64,000 nucleotides of DNA from Gemmatimonas sp. (lineage in GTDB: Bacteria > Gemmatimonadota > Gemmatimonadetes > Gemmatimonadales > Gemmatimonadaceae). Below, one piece after another: positions 25,850 through 34,752 of the stretch. The first letter of the stretch is position 1. Each line of letters begins with the position of its first letter. A program made the position numbers and the translations under genes. The stretch is taken from contig PNKL01000010.1 in assembly GCA_013822425.1 (NCBI GenBank), forward strand, positions 1 through 64,000. The letters are read 5' to 3'. The notes beneath the pieces were generated by a model. That model was not told the DNA's origin. It did not search any database and was given only the letters and a program-made list of their open reading frames with translations.

Positions 25850-26455
25850 CTACCTGGCGCCCTTCTTTGCGGGCTGGTCCGGCTTGAGGTAATCCTCGAG
25901 AATCACCCACTTGGTGATGTCCGTGCGGGCGCGCCACGTCGCGGCATACCGACCACGCTCGAGCACCGAGTCCTTGGGTGACCGCCGCAGGGTCATGACA
26001 TATGTGCCGCTGTCCAGCAACGTCGAGTCATCGAGAATCCGCGTGCCCAGCGAAAGCCGCTGGAAATCGGCCAGCGACTTCGACCGTGCGAGCGAGAGGA
26101 GCTGGCGCACGACTGCCGGCATTCCGGTGACCGTGGAGTCCGGGACTCGCAGCACGGCATGTGGGGCGTAAATCTGGCCGAGCACTCGGGCATCGTTCAT
26201 GAGCATGGTTGCCGTCACCAGACTGTAGCCCGCGCTCACCGGGGTCATGCGCTGTACGAGATCCTCCGGAATGATCGCGGCCTTCGGGGCCTCCGAGGCA
26301 GCGAGCGCAGTGGCCTGTGCCGGCGACGGCATGCGGATGACTCCGGGCTCCAGTGCGGGCGCCTTCGGGTCTTGCGGGGCAGCGTCCTGGCTGGCTGGTG
26401 TGCCGCAGGCGGCGATTCCAACGAGAACAGCGAGAGGCAAGTACAAACGTCGCAT
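25850..26455 (-). CDS. Lipoprotein with SnoaL/NTF2-like domain
   Basis: A 201-aa lipoprotein: signal peptide with lipobox GIAAC (about 13-17), a Pro/Ala-rich linker to about 70, then a domain of about 120 residues with the cone-shaped NTF2-like (DUF4440/SnoaL) pattern: helix, NDARVLGQIYAPHAVLRVPD, a TGMPAVVRQLLSL helix, and strands ending in TDITKWVILEDYLKP. No catalytic assignment is possible. It follows fabI by 10 bases on the same strand and so is probably the last gene of that operon. Confidence 0.62.
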   Translation of the reverse strand: MRRLYLPLAVLVGIAACGTPASQDAAPQDPKAPALEPGVIRMPSPAQATALAASEAPKAAIIPEDLVQRMTPVSAGYSLVTATMLMNDARVLGQIYAPHAVLRVPDSTVTGMPAVVRQLLSLARSKSLADFQRLSLGTRILDDSTLLDSGTYVMTLRRSPKDSVLERGRYAATWRARTDITKWVILEDYLKPDQPAKKGAR

Positions 26456-26465
26456 GGGCTTCGAT

Positions 26466-27389
26466 TTATGTTCGTGACGTGAGGTCTGGGAAGTTCGGGG
26501 GCATCGCCACCGCCATGCCCATGGCGTTGTACCCCTTGTCGACGTATGTGGTCGAGCCGGTGATACCGCTGCTCAACGGGGAGCAGAGGAACGCAGCCGC
26601 GAGGGCGACCTCGGTGGCGGTCAGCGCCTCGGGAAGGGGCGAGTTGAGCTTGTAGTAATCGACGAGCGTCTCCACGATGCCGATGGCGCTGGCGGCACGC
26701 GAGGCGAGTGGCCCGGCGGAGATGGTGTTTACGCGAATGCCAAACCGTCGGCCGGCCTCGAATGCCAAGGTGCGGGTGTCGCTCTCGAGTGCACCCTTGG
26801 CCGTTGACATGCCGCCGCCGTAGCCCGGGATGACCCGCTGGCCTGCGAGGTACGAGAGCGAAATGACCGCACCTTCCCGGCGCATCATCGGTCCGAGCCT
26901 GGCCAGCATGGAAACCAACGAATACGAGGAGACGCTCAGTGCCGCGAGGTAGCCCGCGCGACTCGTGTCGAGCAACTGCCGCTTCACCTCGGGGCCGTTG
27001 GCCAGCGAGTGCACCAGAACGTCGAGCGACTGATCGCCGAAATCGGCGCGCCACGCGGCAGCGAGGCCGCCGATGGAGAAGTCGCCGCAGTCCTTGTACC
27101 GCTTGCTGGTCCGCAGTTCTTCCGACGCCTCATCCATCGTGTCGAACTCCGCATCGAGCGCGTAGATGCGTTCGAACGTCAGCAGCGAGCCATCGCTCAG
27201 CTGGCGCGCCTCATCGAGTTTGCCGCGTTCGAGCAGGTTCTTGAAGATGTTCAGCGCCGGCGGCCACGTGGCCACGCTGACCGTGGCTCCCGCTTCCGCG
27301 AGCGCCTTGGCAATGGCGAAGCCAAACCCGTGGTCGTCGGAAACGCCGGCCACGAGTGCCCGCTTCCCGCGAAGGTCAATGTTCAGCAT
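26466..27389 (-). CDS. fabI: Enoyl-[acyl-carrier-protein] reductase, plant-type FabI
   Basis: A 307-aa short-chain dehydrogenase that reduces enoyl-ACP with NADH in fatty acid synthesis. It is longer than the E. coli FabI (262 aa), and the extra residues at about 45-95 match the chloroplast-type enzymes. The catalytic region reads LAGQRVIPGYGGGMSTAKGA, with the Tyr-x7-Lys spacing of the plant type. The N-terminal cofactor segment is AGVSDDHGFGFAIAKAL. It is placed 30 bases after etfA, so fatty acid synthesis and oxidation genes share an apparent operon. Confidence 0.93.
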   Translation of the reverse strand: MLNIDLRGKRALVAGVSDDHGFGFAIAKALAEAGATVSVATWPPALNIFKNLLERGKLDEARQLSDGSLLTFERIYALDAEFDTMDEASEELRTSKRYKDCGDFSIGGLAAAWRADFGDQSLDVLVHSLANGPEVKRQLLDTSRAGYLAALSVSSYSLVSMLARLGPMMRREGAVISLSYLAGQRVIPGYGGGMSTAKGALESDTRTLAFEAGRRFGIRVNTISAGPLASRAASAIGIVETLVDYYKLNSPLPEALTATEVALAAAFLCSPLSSGITGSTTYVDKGYNAMGMAVAMPPNFPDLTSRT

Positions 27390-27419
27390 ACAGGGAACAG
27401 TAGGGGGCTCTGCTGGTCC

Positions 27420-28451
27420 CTACAAGAGTTCTGTTACCTTCCTGACCAGTTCGAAGGCATCCGCCACGTACAGGACGTCTGCCTTGCCCTGCGCCCAGCC
27501 GCAGTTCGTGTCGAGGTTGATGGCGCGCCGTTCCCCGATGAACCGCCAGCCTACCACGTGCGGTTCCTCGCCGTGGCAACAGGTCGAAAGCCCCTTGGGG
27601 TGACGCGGCGTTGAGCCAGTCTGGCCGACCTGGTTCAGGTGGCTCATGAAGGAGAAGACGTTGTGTCCCTCGCTGGACTGGTCCACCAGCGACTTGCTGC
27701 TGCCCAGCGAGGCGCCGGCCTTGTCGACGAAACCCATGATGGTCTTGGCGGCGTCATCGAGGTGCACCTGGCCGTCTGACTGCTTCTTGGTCCAGCCCAC
27801 CCCGGCCACGAAGAGCAACTTGGCGTCGGGGCGAATCGTCTGTGCGTTGGCCTGTGGTGCCTGGTATCCCACCACTCGGGTCCGATGCAGTTCATCACCG
27901 ACGGCTACGCCGAGCGACTCGAACTGCATGGCTGCGGCAGCACCTTCCCACGTACTGAAGACCCCGCCATCCAGCGTCAGGAACCAGGGACGTGCGGCAC
28001 GCGTGAGCGTGGCGATCATCCGCTGGCGATAGTACCCGCGCTGGATCCGGAGCTCTGCGCCGGTCACGCTGAATCCGCCCACGTGCGTGTCGATGCGTCC
28101 ACCGAGGCGCTGGGCGACTCCCGGCATGACTCGGTTGAAGCGAGAGGTAGCGGGCGCAACCACGACGGTCGCGCCGGAGGCACGGCAGATTGCCTCGAGC
28201 GCCGCTGCATCGGATGCATACCGGGAGACAGCGAAGTCAGGGCCTGAAATGGCGTACGACTTGTCCGCTCCGCACCCGGACACTGCGGTCGCCGCCGCGG
28301 CGACATCCCCGCCGATCAGGCCGACGGTGAATGTGGCGCCGGCGAGCTGCCGATGCAGTTCCTTCGCTCCCGTCAACGCTTCAAGCGCCGAACGGCCCAG
28401 CGAACCGTCGTCTTCGGCATGCGCGAGATACAGAATGGTTTCGATGGTCAT
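27420..28451 (-). CDS. etfA: Electron transfer flavoprotein, alpha subunit
   Basis: A 343-aa FAD-binding subunit. With EtfB it collects electrons from acyl-CoA dehydrogenases and passes them to the ETF-quinone oxidoreductase two genes upstream. The C-terminal FAD domain shows GASLGSSKSLVDQ and HLNQVGQTGSTP. After that the sequence departs from textbook EtfA: PKGLSTCCHGEEPHVVGWR adds two adjacent cysteines where most EtfA proteins have a short glycine-rich ISG loop. It starts 5 bases after etfB. The assignment rests on context and FAD-domain similarity and is firm; the cysteine pair is an oddity. Confidence 0.85.
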   Translation of the reverse strand: MTIETILYLAHAEDDGSLGRSALEALTGAKELHRQLAGATFTVGLIGGDVAAAATAVSGCGADKSYAISGPDFAVSRYASDAAALEAICRASGATVVVAPATSRFNRVMPGVAQRLGGRIDTHVGGFSVTGAELRIQRGYYRQRMIATLTRAARPWFLTLDGGVFSTWEGAAAAMQFESLGVAVGDELHRTRVVGYQAPQANAQTIRPDAKLLFVAGVGWTKKQSDGQVHLDDAAKTIMGFVDKAGASLGSSKSLVDQSSEGHNVFSFMSHLNQVGQTGSTPRHPKGLSTCCHGEEPHVVGWRFIGERRAINLDTNCGWAQGKADVLYVADAFELVRKVTELL

Positions 28452-28456
28452 TGTCC

Positions 28457-29266
28457 CTAACCCTTGATCCAGTCGGCGATTTCCCGGGCCATCTCATCCA
28501 GGGGAACGTCTCTTACGATCCGCGTGCGGCGTTCCTGTTTCGGGAGCTCGACGCTTTGGAACACGGTTCCCTGCGAAGCGAACTGGATGGCCGGCGCCTT
28601 CTGCAGCGCCGGCATGATGGTACGCATGTTCATCATGCCGACCTGCGGATTGTTGGGCGGCTCCGGCAGGTTGCCGGTGGCCCATGCGATGGCACACGGC
28701 GGACCCGCCACCTCCGACACGAGATACCGTCCGCCTTCCACCCGTTCGAGCACCGTCAGAACCCCCTCTGCGCTGACGGTCAATTCATCGGCAGCGAGGA
28801 ATTGGTCGGTGATGCCGAGCCGCTCGCCGACCAGTTGCACCGTCACCCCGGCATCGCGGGACGCTGATGCGCAGCCGCCAAACAGGAGCAGGCGCGACCG
28901 ATCGAGCGATGGGATCTTCTCAATGGCCCCAGCCAGCGCCTCCGCCACGTCCACCGGATCGGTGAAACCGCTCGCCGATCCATCCACCGCGACCAACTCG
29001 AACGGCACCTTCTGCGCGATGCTCATCATGAGCTGCTGCAGCTTGGCCTTGGGGCCGAGACTTACGAGCCAGACCTTGCTGCCCGGCGTGGCGGCGGCAA
29101 CGTGTGCCGCCTCGAAGAGTGCGTGCGCCGCCCACGGGTCGAGCACCGCCGGCAGCATCAGCTCGTTCTTGAGGGCAGGGCCCGACGGTCCCTGCACCGG
29201 CTCCAGCGTCTGCAGGAGATCGGGCACGAGACTGCCGAGGACGACGACATGGAAACCCGTGGACAT
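28457..29266 (-). CDS. etfB: Electron transfer flavoprotein, beta subunit
   Basis: A 269-aa partner of EtfA, binding AMP in the canonical family. The EtfB core is visible in DPWAAHALFEAAHVAA, the segment ASRDAGVTVQLVGERLG, the LPAVLDPW entry and NPQVGMMNMRTIMPAL, which corresponds to the alpha-subunit contact region. It is a divergent EtfB: the usual N-terminal VKRV start is replaced by HVVVLGSLVPDLLQT. The gene stands between the ETF-quinone oxidoreductase (27 bases upstream) and etfA. Confidence 0.82.
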   Translation of the reverse strand: MSTGFHVVVLGSLVPDLLQTLEPVQGPSGPALKNELMLPAVLDPWAAHALFEAAHVAAATPGSKVWLVSLGPKAKLQQLMMSIAQKVPFELVAVDGSASGFTDPVDVAEALAGAIEKIPSLDRSRLLLFGGCASASRDAGVTVQLVGERLGITDQFLAADELTVSAEGVLTVLERVEGGRYLVSEVAGPPCAIAWATGNLPEPPNNPQVGMMNMRTIMPALQKAPAIQFASQGTVFQSVELPKQERRTRIVRDVPLDEMAREIADWIKG

Positions 29267-29293
29267 CGCTTCGCGCTCCCGGTGCGGCGTGGT

Positions 29294-31141
29294 CTAGTTG
29301 ATGGGGGAATGCAGGCCGCCTGAACCGGCGGCAAATCCGACATTGGTGCGTTCAGGATCGGTCGCGTGCGGCTTGGAGCAGTTCCACAGACAGACGCCGC
29401 AGTGAATGCACTTCTCCCGGTCGAACTGGGGAATGCCATCCGGTCCGGGCATGATGGCCTGTCCGGAGCATCCGTCAATGCAGACCTGTTCGCCGCATCC
29501 CGCGCACGTGCCGGTATCGAGGAACGTGACGTGATCGGCGAATCCAGCGGCAGCCTTCACCTTGCCGCCCATCAGCAGGGCGTCCTGGTGTGAGACGAGC
29601 AACGCGCCGTCGAAGTCGATCTTCGGCCAGCCAGAGCGGTCCATGAGCGCGTCGTGCAGCGGCGTACCGGCGGCCTGACATTGACGGCGAATCTCGCGGA
29701 TCTCCGCAAGCGGAATGCGATCGCCGAAGTACTGCTCGATGGACGGAAAGCGCTCGTGCGCGCGCCGGACGCGTCCGGGCATGTTGACGAGCCCGCGCGT
29801 CATTCCCGTGACGCCCATGCCGATCAAGCCGCGCAGGAAACTCTCGTTGAATCCATCGCGCGCCTTCGCCGCGACCTTCGACTCCTGCTCCCCCCAGCTG
29901 GCGCGACGACGCGTAACGTACGTCGCGTTGAGGTTCGCCTTCGTGAACGGCTTGCCGGCCTTGGCGAGTTCGATCACCGCGTCAGCAAGCTGCACGCCCG
30001 TGGCCCACGCTTCGTCCACGCCCGAGCCGGTGAGCACATTCGTGCTGCCCGAGCCTTCGCCGATGCGCGCATAGCCGTCGCCCACGAGATGCGGCTCGCC
30101 CCGCCGACCACTCTCCTGGAGCGTTCTGGCGCCCCACGAGCGCATCGTGCTCCCCTTGAGATGCTTCCAGAGGCGGGGATGCGTCATCCAGTGCTGCAAA
30201 TAGCGGTAGGCCGTGCGCGCTGGGTTGTCGAACCACGACGGGATGAAGATTCCCGCGGACGCCATCCGGTCGGGATGCACGTAGAGGAAGCCGAAGATCT
30301 CCGGCTCGGGATAGCCGAAGGTGTGCAGCACCGCGCCCGGCTCGAGTCCGCAATCCGGGGCCAGCTCCACGACGGCCTTCATGCCGATGGCCCACTCCTG
30401 CTGGTGGTGCCCCTCGGGGAGCCCGAACCGCTGGTTCAGCTTCTGACCCACCGGCCCAACAGGGCCGTCGCCGACGACGGTCAACGCGGCGTGCACATCC
30501 ATGCCTGGCATGTAGGTGCCACCTGGGGCGCCATGCCTGTCCACGCCCTGGTCAACCAGCCGCACGCCGATCACGGCATCGCCGTCGAATAACGGTTCGC
30601 TCACCGGCATGCCGGACCAGACCTGCACGAGTCCGGTGCCCATGAGCTGCTGGCCGACCCACTGATTCAGCTGGCCGATGGAGAAGACCATGCCGTCGTA
30701 CTTCTGCAGGAACGGCGGGATCCACGGGAGCTGCACTGCGTGGTCGCTCCACGGAAGCGCTGCCTTGAGCGCGTCAACGACGGCGTCGAGTGCACGCACG
30801 CCGGTGGACCGGCGGCTCGCGCCGATGGGATCCTGCAGGTACAGGACCTCCTCGTGCGTCACCGGCGTTGCCATCGGCACGCCTGCCAGTTGTTCTGCGG
30901 AGAACGAGGCCCGAATACTGCGGGCTTTCGTCACTACGCCCGAGATACCGAACGAGATGTCGTCAGCCCGTTCATAGCACAGCACCTGCAGCGGCATCCC
31001 CGGCATCACGCGGCTCTCGAGCACCGTGTTGCCCTCGGCGTCCACGAGCGCGCGCGACAGCGTGGTCAGGAATCCGCCCATGGCGGGGCCAAACCCCACA
31101 CAGACGATGTCGGCATCCATCGTGCTGCGCAGGTCGCTCAT
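29294..31141 (-). CDS. ETF-quinone oxidoreductase-like, FixC-FixX fusion with 8-Cys ferredoxin domain
   Basis: A 615-aa flavoprotein that should pass electrons from EtfAB to quinone at the membrane surface. The FAD-binding GFGPAMGG motif is near residue 12. The body follows FixC/ETF-QO. The C-terminal domain holds two cysteine sets: CAGCGEQVCIDGC and CIHCGVCLWNC. Classical ETF-QO has four cysteines for one [4Fe-4S] cluster. Here eight are arranged as in a two-cluster ferredoxin, so two clusters are likely. It lies 16 bases after the acyl-CoA dehydrogenase gene, in the same transcription unit as etfBA. Confidence 0.86.
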   Translation of the reverse strand: MSDLRSTMDADIVCVGFGPAMGGFLTTLSRALVDAEGNTVLESRVMPGMPLQVLCYERADDISFGISGVVTKARSIRASFSAEQLAGVPMATPVTHEEVLYLQDPIGASRRSTGVRALDAVVDALKAALPWSDHAVQLPWIPPFLQKYDGMVFSIGQLNQWVGQQLMGTGLVQVWSGMPVSEPLFDGDAVIGVRLVDQGVDRHGAPGGTYMPGMDVHAALTVVGDGPVGPVGQKLNQRFGLPEGHHQQEWAIGMKAVVELAPDCGLEPGAVLHTFGYPEPEIFGFLYVHPDRMASAGIFIPSWFDNPARTAYRYLQHWMTHPRLWKHLKGSTMRSWGARTLQESGRRGEPHLVGDGYARIGEGSGSTNVLTGSGVDEAWATGVQLADAVIELAKAGKPFTKANLNATYVTRRRASWGEQESKVAAKARDGFNESFLRGLIGMGVTGMTRGLVNMPGRVRRAHERFPSIEQYFGDRIPLAEIREIRRQCQAAGTPLHDALMDRSGWPKIDFDGALLVSHQDALLMGGKVKAAAGFADHVTFLDTGTCAGCGEQVCIDGCSGQAIMPGPDGIPQFDREKCIHCGVCLWNCSKPHATDPERTNVGFAAGSGGLHSPIN

Positions 31142-31157
31142 TGCAGCACTCCGTCGC

Positions 31158-33290
31158 TCATACCGGATAGTCCAGCACTTCCGGAATCATGACGTGCGAC
31201 AGCGACTCCGCCGCGCGATCCTTGGCGAGCTTCGATCCGGCGAGCGAGGCGTCCACCTTCGTGCGCAGGGCGTTGAACGGCGCCACATCCTTGAACACGT
31301 CGACGGTGCTCGCCAGCACCTCAAGTGCCGGATCGGACTCGGCGCGGTACCCGAACACGAGCTCGGCGCAGATCCTCGTGGCCTCGCCGGCCGCCGTCGC
31401 CGCGTGGATGTGCGTGAGGTCCGTGTAGAAGCTGACCAGCCCCTCGATGCCTTCGGCGAGCGCCGGGTTCTCCGGCCCCTTCCGCTTGAGCTCGAGCACG
31501 TCGAGCACCAGATGGTACGTCGCGACGAGCCAGGCCAGCGCGTCCGCGAGCGGATACGTCACGCCGTGCCGCTGATTCGAGTACAGGTCGCGACCGTACG
31601 CGTCCTTGGCCGTCGAGAGGTATTCGCGCGACCAGAACCAGAGTTCCATGGCCGATGCGAGGGTACCGGCCCCCATCGCCGGGTGTTCCCTGGAGATGGC
31701 GTTCAGGTGCGCAATCCACGCCTGGAATTGCCGCAGGAAGATCGGCCGTGACATCGTCACGGAGAGCTGCCGACGCTGGACGACCTCCGGTCCTTCGTAG
31801 GTGGCCTCGAGCTGTCCGTCGATCCACTTGAGCCCGAGGAAGCCCGGGCAATCCTCGGTGATCCCGTAGCCGCCCATCATGCTGACGGCTTCGCGCATCA
31901 TGTTCACGCCGTGGCCGGTGTTCCAGAGCTTGGCCGCGGGGATGAGCACGCTCGACAGCGACTCCGTCACGATGAACTTGACGACGGGGTCCGCATCAAG
32001 CATTGCCAGTCGCGCCGATTCCTCGGGACTTGGTGTGCGCCTGGCGGCCAGCGCGACATACTCCGTCGCATCCTTCTCGCGGGCGCGCAGCGCCTTGAGT
32101 TCCGCCCGGCCACCGGCAATGCCCTGCTGCGCGAGCACCGCGGCCTTGGCCTTCTCGATGGCGTCGTAGGTATCGAGGAGCCGCGCCGTCTCGAAGCCGA
32201 GGGACGCCCCCGCCTCACCCGCGGCCCAAACGTCAAGCAGGCGGTGCAGGGCGTCCTCCTTCTGCTGCAACCCCATGTCGAAGCGCGGCGTACCCTCATT
32301 GATGCCCGCCGCGCCGCGGAACCGACGTCGGTGATACCGAATGACCGGCTCGACGGCCGACAGCAGCTTCGCCGATGTCATGATGGCCGGTGTGGCGCGC
32401 GTGCGCGTGAAGACCGCCTCGATGACATCGGCGTGGCTGTAGTTGGGGATGATGACGCCGTCTTTCACGGTGTAGCCGCCGATGATGCGGCTGGCGGGAA
32501 CCTGCAGGCTGAAGATGGGATCGCGCGTGGACGAGAGCTGGTGGGCCAGTTTCCTGGTGGGGATGCCGCGATCGAAGGTGCCGGGATCCGTCTCCTCGAG
32601 GATCACCATGCAGCTGCCCTTGATGCGCGGATCACCCGAATCCACCGCCGCCGTGACGAAGTTGGCCGATCCCATGTTGGTGATGAACCGGCCACGCTTG
32701 TCCACGTGGAGCAGCGGTTCCTCGCTGTCGTTCCACTCAGCCACCCGCACCCGGCCACTGAGCACGCCCGTATCCACGCCCACGTACGGAATGGACTCGG
32801 TCAGTGCGAACGCGCCGCGCCATATCTTGCGACTGTCGCCGGGCAGCGGCGGGACGGAGCGCGACATGTATGTCTGCTTCTGCTCGGGCGTCCCGCGCTC
32901 ATGGATGGGGGCGAGGGCCAGCGTGTTGGCCATGCTGGAGGTGCCGGCGCCCGCGTCCACCCATGCCAACTCATACGCGAGCAGGCCGAGGACGAAATTC
33001 TTTGGTCCCTCGATGTATCCACCATACTCGGGATCGACGGCCGCCGACGTGATGCCCGCGGCATCGAACTCGTGGAGCAGGGCCGCCTTGTCCTCGGTCC
33101 ATTCATGGGAGTTCCTGGCGCCCTTCGCCACGGCGCGCGCCACCGGACCTCGCGCCACCGCCCGCGCTGACTGGACGACCATCTGGTAGTCGAAACGGTC
33201 GGCAAAGCGCCACATGATCTGCCGAACGTCATCTCCGGGCAGCGTTCTCAGTCGTGCCGGAAGTTGTTTCGACGAGTCGTCCTTCACCAT
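31158..33290 (-). CDS. Large acyl-CoA dehydrogenase
   Basis: A 710-aa flavoenzyme catalysing the first step of fatty acid beta-oxidation. It is nearly twice the length of the classic enzyme (about 380 aa) and belongs to the long type with extra N- and C-terminal helical regions. The FAD/acyl pocket shows FALTESIPYVGVDTG and GGYGITEDCPG; the catalytic glutamate is expected in LEATYEGPEVVQRR (about 505-520). A charged helix at about 385-430 (KAKAAVLAQQG and REKDATEYVALAARR) interrupts the core. As first gene of the ETF operon it is the likely electron source for EtfAB. Chain length preference cannot be read. Confidence 0.9.
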   Translation of the reverse strand: MVKDDSSKQLPARLRTLPGDDVRQIMWRFADRFDYQMVVQSARAVARGPVARAVAKGARNSHEWTEDKAALLHEFDAAGITSAAVDPEYGGYIEGPKNFVLGLLAYELAWVDAGAGTSSMANTLALAPIHERGTPEQKQTYMSRSVPPLPGDSRKIWRGAFALTESIPYVGVDTGVLSGRVRVAEWNDSEEPLLHVDKRGRFITNMGSANFVTAAVDSGDPRIKGSCMVILEETDPGTFDRGIPTRKLAHQLSSTRDPIFSLQVPASRIIGGYTVKDGVIIPNYSHADVIEAVFTRTRATPAIMTSAKLLSAVEPVIRYHRRRFRGAAGINEGTPRFDMGLQQKEDALHRLLDVWAAGEAGASLGFETARLLDTYDAIEKAKAAVLAQQGIAGGRAELKALRAREKDATEYVALAARRTPSPEESARLAMLDADPVVKFIVTESLSSVLIPAAKLWNTGHGVNMMREAVSMMGGYGITEDCPGFLGLKWIDGQLEATYEGPEVVQRRQLSVTMSRPIFLRQFQAWIAHLNAISREHPAMGAGTLASAMELWFWSREYLSTAKDAYGRDLYSNQRHGVTYPLADALAWLVATYHLVLDVLELKRKGPENPALAEGIEGLVSFYTDLTHIHAATAAGEATRICAELVFGYRAESDPALEVLASTVDVFKDVAPFNALRTKVDASLAGSKLAKDRAAESLSHVMIPEVLDYPV

Positions 33291-33522
33291 AAATGCCGTT
33301 CCCCGTGTGGAATTCGTTGGTCCAGACGCAGACAGCTTCCGCTGGACACGACGACGGAAAGCGGCGTCGTGACAGGACTGGACGGCTTGGCGGGGGGCGG
33401 CGATGCACTGCGAGCGATGCGGCAGGAAAGATGCCGTCGGGGCACGCTCCGAGCCAGCGGGTCCTGTTGTATGCCTCCTGTTGTATGCGGCTTACTTGCG
33501 GCCTGCCTGACGCACAGCTTCC
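33291..33522. promoter_or_regulatory. Divergent control region with a 13-bp direct repeat
   Basis: This 232-base gap separates the beta-oxidation operon from cardiolipin synthase. It contains TCCTGTTGTATGC twice, at 33462-33474 and 33476-33488, a 14-bp period that could be an operator. No palindrome of FadR or PsrA type is evident. Otherwise nothing recognisable. Confidence 0.35.
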
Positions 33523-34752
33523 ATGAGCATGCCGATACCCCCTGAATCTCCCGGCTACTCCCAACTGCCAAGTCCACCCGGACCATCTGCGGCCGTGAGC
33601 TTCGCCCGCGGGCTTTGGCGGGTTGCCGCGGCCGACGTGTCGGCCGGCAACCGTCCCCTCCTCCTGCGCGACGGAGCGGCGGCCTTTGACGCGATGATCG
33701 CGGTTATCGACGGAGCTCACCACACGCTGGACTTCGAGTGCTACATCTTCCGAGGCCACGACGAGGTGGGGCAGCGGTTCGTTCGCGGGCTGCTCGACGC
33801 GGCACATCGGGGCGTCCGGGTGCGACTGCTGGTCGACTGGGTTGGGGGTCGCGATACCCCCGGCCGCGTGTGGAAAGCGCTTCGCGCCGGTGGCGTAGAC
33901 GTTCGCATCTTCAGTCCGCCGGGCTTCCGCGCGTGGCTGGGCCTGCTACCCCGCGATCATCGCAAGTTGCTGGTGGCCGACGGCAAGGTGGGCCTCACCG
34001 GCGGCATCGGTATCGGCGAGGAGTGGCGTCTGGGGACACTCGGCCCCAAGCGCACCCCGTGGCGCGACACCGCCGTGCAGATTCATGGGCCCGCCGCAGA
34101 GGCCATGGAGCGGGCGTTCGACGCCATGTGGCTGCGCGCCGCCGGACAGGGGCCTACGCGCCGGGAACAACGCCGCATGGTGCGAGCGGCACGCAATTCA
34201 TGGATTGATTTTTCCGACGCGCCGCCGGCGTTGGTCGGCATCGTGGAGGGGGAGCCGGCCCGTTTCCGCATTTCGCGTGCGCTCGAAGTGCAGGCCGCCG
34301 CCGCCCGCGAGCGGCTCTGGATTGCCACCGCGTACTTCATCCCGGCATTCGGCGTGGTCGAGTCGCTCAAGGGAGCGGCGCGCGATGGCGTGGATGTGCG
34401 CGTCCTGGTCCCGGGGCGCAACGATCACCCGTGGGTCAACCGCTACGCGGCGAGCTTCTATCCCGCGTTGCTGCGCAACGGTGTGCGCATCTGGGAGTGG
34501 CAGGGCGAGATGATGCACGCCAAGTCCACCGTGATGGACGGCGTGATCACGCGCATCGGGTCCACGGACTTCAATCCGCTCGGCGCCGCCATCAATTATG
34601 AGCTTGACGCGATTATCGGTGATCGCACGTTTGGCGCGCAGGCCGAGGAGATGTTCCTCGCCGACCTGGAGCAGTCGCGTGAAGTGACCCGCAAGTCATC
34701 GCGCGCTATTCGCGCTCCGGTGGGTGCGCCGCACGACGCAACCGATCGTTGA
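33523..34752 (+). CDS. cls: Cardiolipin synthase (phospholipase D superfamily)
   Basis: A 409-aa PLD-superfamily enzyme that joins phosphatidyl groups to make cardiolipin at the membrane. Both HKD motifs are present: RDHRKLLVADGKVGLTGG (about 145-162) and MMHAKSTVMDGVITRIGSTD (about 328-347), the latter followed by N and P as usual. It has no clear N-terminal transmembrane helices, unlike E. coli ClsA, and is more like the soluble ClsB-type proteins. Its last 47 bases overlap the 3' end of the convergent Sua5 gene. Confidence 0.88.
   Translation: MSMPIPPESPGYSQLPSPPGPSAAVSFARGLWRVAAADVSAGNRPLLLRDGAAAFDAMIAVIDGAHHTLDFECYIFRGHDEVGQRFVRGLLDAAHRGVRVRLLVDWVGGRDTPGRVWKALRAGGVDVRIFSPPGFRAWLGLLPRDHRKLLVADGKVGLTGGIGIGEEWRLGTLGPKRTPWRDTAVQIHGPAAEAMERAFDAMWLRAAGQGPTRREQRRMVRAARNSWIDFSDAPPALVGIVEGEPARFRISRALEVQAAAARERLWIATAYFIPAFGVVESLKGAARDGVDVRVLVPGRNDHPWVNRYAASFYPALLRNGVRIWEWQGEMMHAKSTVMDGVITRIGSTDFNPLGAAINYELDAIIGDRTFGAQAEEMFLADLEQSREVTRKSSRAIRAPVGAPHDATDR

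Noticed and set aside
31911-33170. 419-codon plus-strand open frame
   Set aside because: Antisense to the acyl-CoA dehydrogenase, which has clear family motifs; the shadow frame is His/Arg-rich as expected from third-position GC.
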